From contig JBLYYQ010000124.1 of assembly GCA_048550035.1 (NCBI GenBank), positions 1 to 23,296 on the forward strand: a stretch of 23,296 bases of DNA, in the 5' to 3' direction. The notes under the pieces were generated by a model that was given only the letters and a program-made list of their open reading frames with translations, searched no databases and was not told the DNA's origin. Every line of letters starts with the position of its first letter. Position 1 is the first letter of the stretch. The DNA comes from JBLYYQ01 sp048550035. Its GTDB lineage: Bacteria > Nitrospinota_A > UBA7883 > JBLYYQ01. The position numbers were made by a program, and so were the translations under genes. Of this stretch, positions 22,702 to 23,296 are shown piece after piece.

Positions 22702-23296
22702 ATGCTTATCTCATATAATTGGCTATCAGAATTTATTGATATCAAAGGAATTGATCCAAAAAAAATTGCAGATAGCTTAACCTCCATCGGATTAGAGACA
22801 GCTATAGTAGAGGATCGCCGTGACTGGTACAACAATATGTTTGTTGCAAAAGTTCATAGCCGATCAGAGCTACCAAACTACGAGAAGTTACTGCTGCTAG
22901 AGGTTGAGCTAGCTAACTTGCAACGAAAAAAGATTGTAGCTGGTGATAAGAGTCTTGCAGTTGGCGAACTTATCCCTGTTGCATTGCAAGGCGCTCTTAC
23001 ACCTGACAAGCTACAGATTGAGAACCGTAAGTTTGGTGAGATTCTATCAGAGGGGATGGCGCTCTCAGAAAGCGAGCTTAAGATCTCCACAGATAATACC
23101 AGAGTAGCAAGATTAGATAGTAGCTTAGAAGTTGGGGATTCTCTTGCCAATCAGCTAGGAATTGATGATCTCATTTTGGATGTTGAACTAACCCCTAATC
23201 GTGGTGATGCTGCTTCAATAGTTGGGATTGCAAGGGAGATTGCAGCTACGCTTGATCTGCAGATTAAGATGCCACAAATAGAGTTTCAAGAGTCAA
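22702..23296 (+). CDS. pheT: Phenylalanyl-tRNA synthetase beta subunit, 3'-truncated by window end
   Basis: The ATG at 22702 is 4 nt after pheS. 198 complete codons are visible and the frame remains open at the window end. The beginning MLISYNWLSEFIDI is the family start. Residues ~45-150 are the EMAP-type tRNA-binding domain ending SEGMALSESEL. The next part has ELTPNRGDAASIVGIAREIA, the usual PheT junction into the B3/B4 editing region. The EMAP domain is divergent: SELPNYEKL stands where HPNADKL is common. Confidence 0.93.
   Translation, partial: MLISYNWLSEFIDIKGIDPKKIADSLTSIGLETAIVEDRRDWYNNMFVAKVHSRSELPNYEKLLLLEVELANLQRKKIVAGDKSLAVGELIPVALQGALTPDKLQIENRKFGEILSEGMALSESELKISTDNTRVARLDSSLEVGDSLANQLGIDDLILDVELTPNRGDAASIVGIAREIAATLDLQIKMPQIEFQES

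Overview
The window is an AT-rich bacterial chromosome segment. Every gene was read by eye, with no database search. Gene content and order suggest a Gram-negative bacterium of the broad deltaproteobacterial grade (Desulfobacterota, Myxococcota, Bdellovibrionota or SAR324-like). The main clues are a pilT-X-pilC-pilS type IV pilus cluster, an ilvB-ilvH-ilvC-psd-pssA operon, the long two-domain form of dCTP deaminase, an SspB-like adaptor, and a tRNA-Val next to infC-rpmI-rplT-pheS-pheT. The exact lineage cannot be fixed from the sequence alone.

Left part (1-5762). The window opens inside a large parallel beta-helix surface protein with about ten GGGIYN-type repeats, followed by pyrE behind a leader with two hairpins. 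From 2472 to 3882 on the minus strand lies a small unrecognised cluster: membrane protein C, small ORF B and membrane-anchored protein A. Part of it is duplicated. A 284-bp segment recurs 542 bp away at about 87% identity by eye, leaving a headless fragment of A (A') and a truncated B (B') whose stop overlaps the start of intact A. Next is an Hda-type DnaA homologue (minus) with an apparent beta-clamp-binding motif. Three DnaA-box-like 9-mers, one of them the perfect consensus, lie within 34 bp in the non-coding stretch upstream of it. A small acidic lipoprotein gene follows.

Middle part (5763-13379, minus strand). tyrS is followed by a pilus block that in transcription order reads pilT, a zinc-ribbon/degenerate-receiver protein, pilC and a PilS-type histidine kinase. 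pilB, pilR and pilin genes are not in the window. A GC-rich hairpin lies between pilC and pilS. Upstream of pilT is the dCTP deaminase gene, whose N-terminus carries an unusual Ser/Thr/Gly/Asn-rich hexapeptide-repeat insert.

Right part (13465-23296, mostly plus strand). A strong promoter drives ilvB-ilvH-ilvC, psd, pssA and mgtE, joining branched-chain amino acid synthesis, phosphatidylethanolamine synthesis and Mg2+ transport in one direction of transcription. The ilvB-ilvH spacer holds two hairpins and a possible internal promoter. mgtE converges on an sspB-like gene, and both reading frames end inside a four-unit 11-bp repeat array. Then come tRNA-Val(GAC) and the translation operon infC (ATT start), rpmI, rplT, pheS and pheT (cut by the window end).

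Most of the window is housekeeping. The best candidates for something undescribed are the duplicated A/B cluster, the Hda gene beside its DnaA-box cluster, and the zinc-ribbon pseudo-receiver inside the pilus operon.
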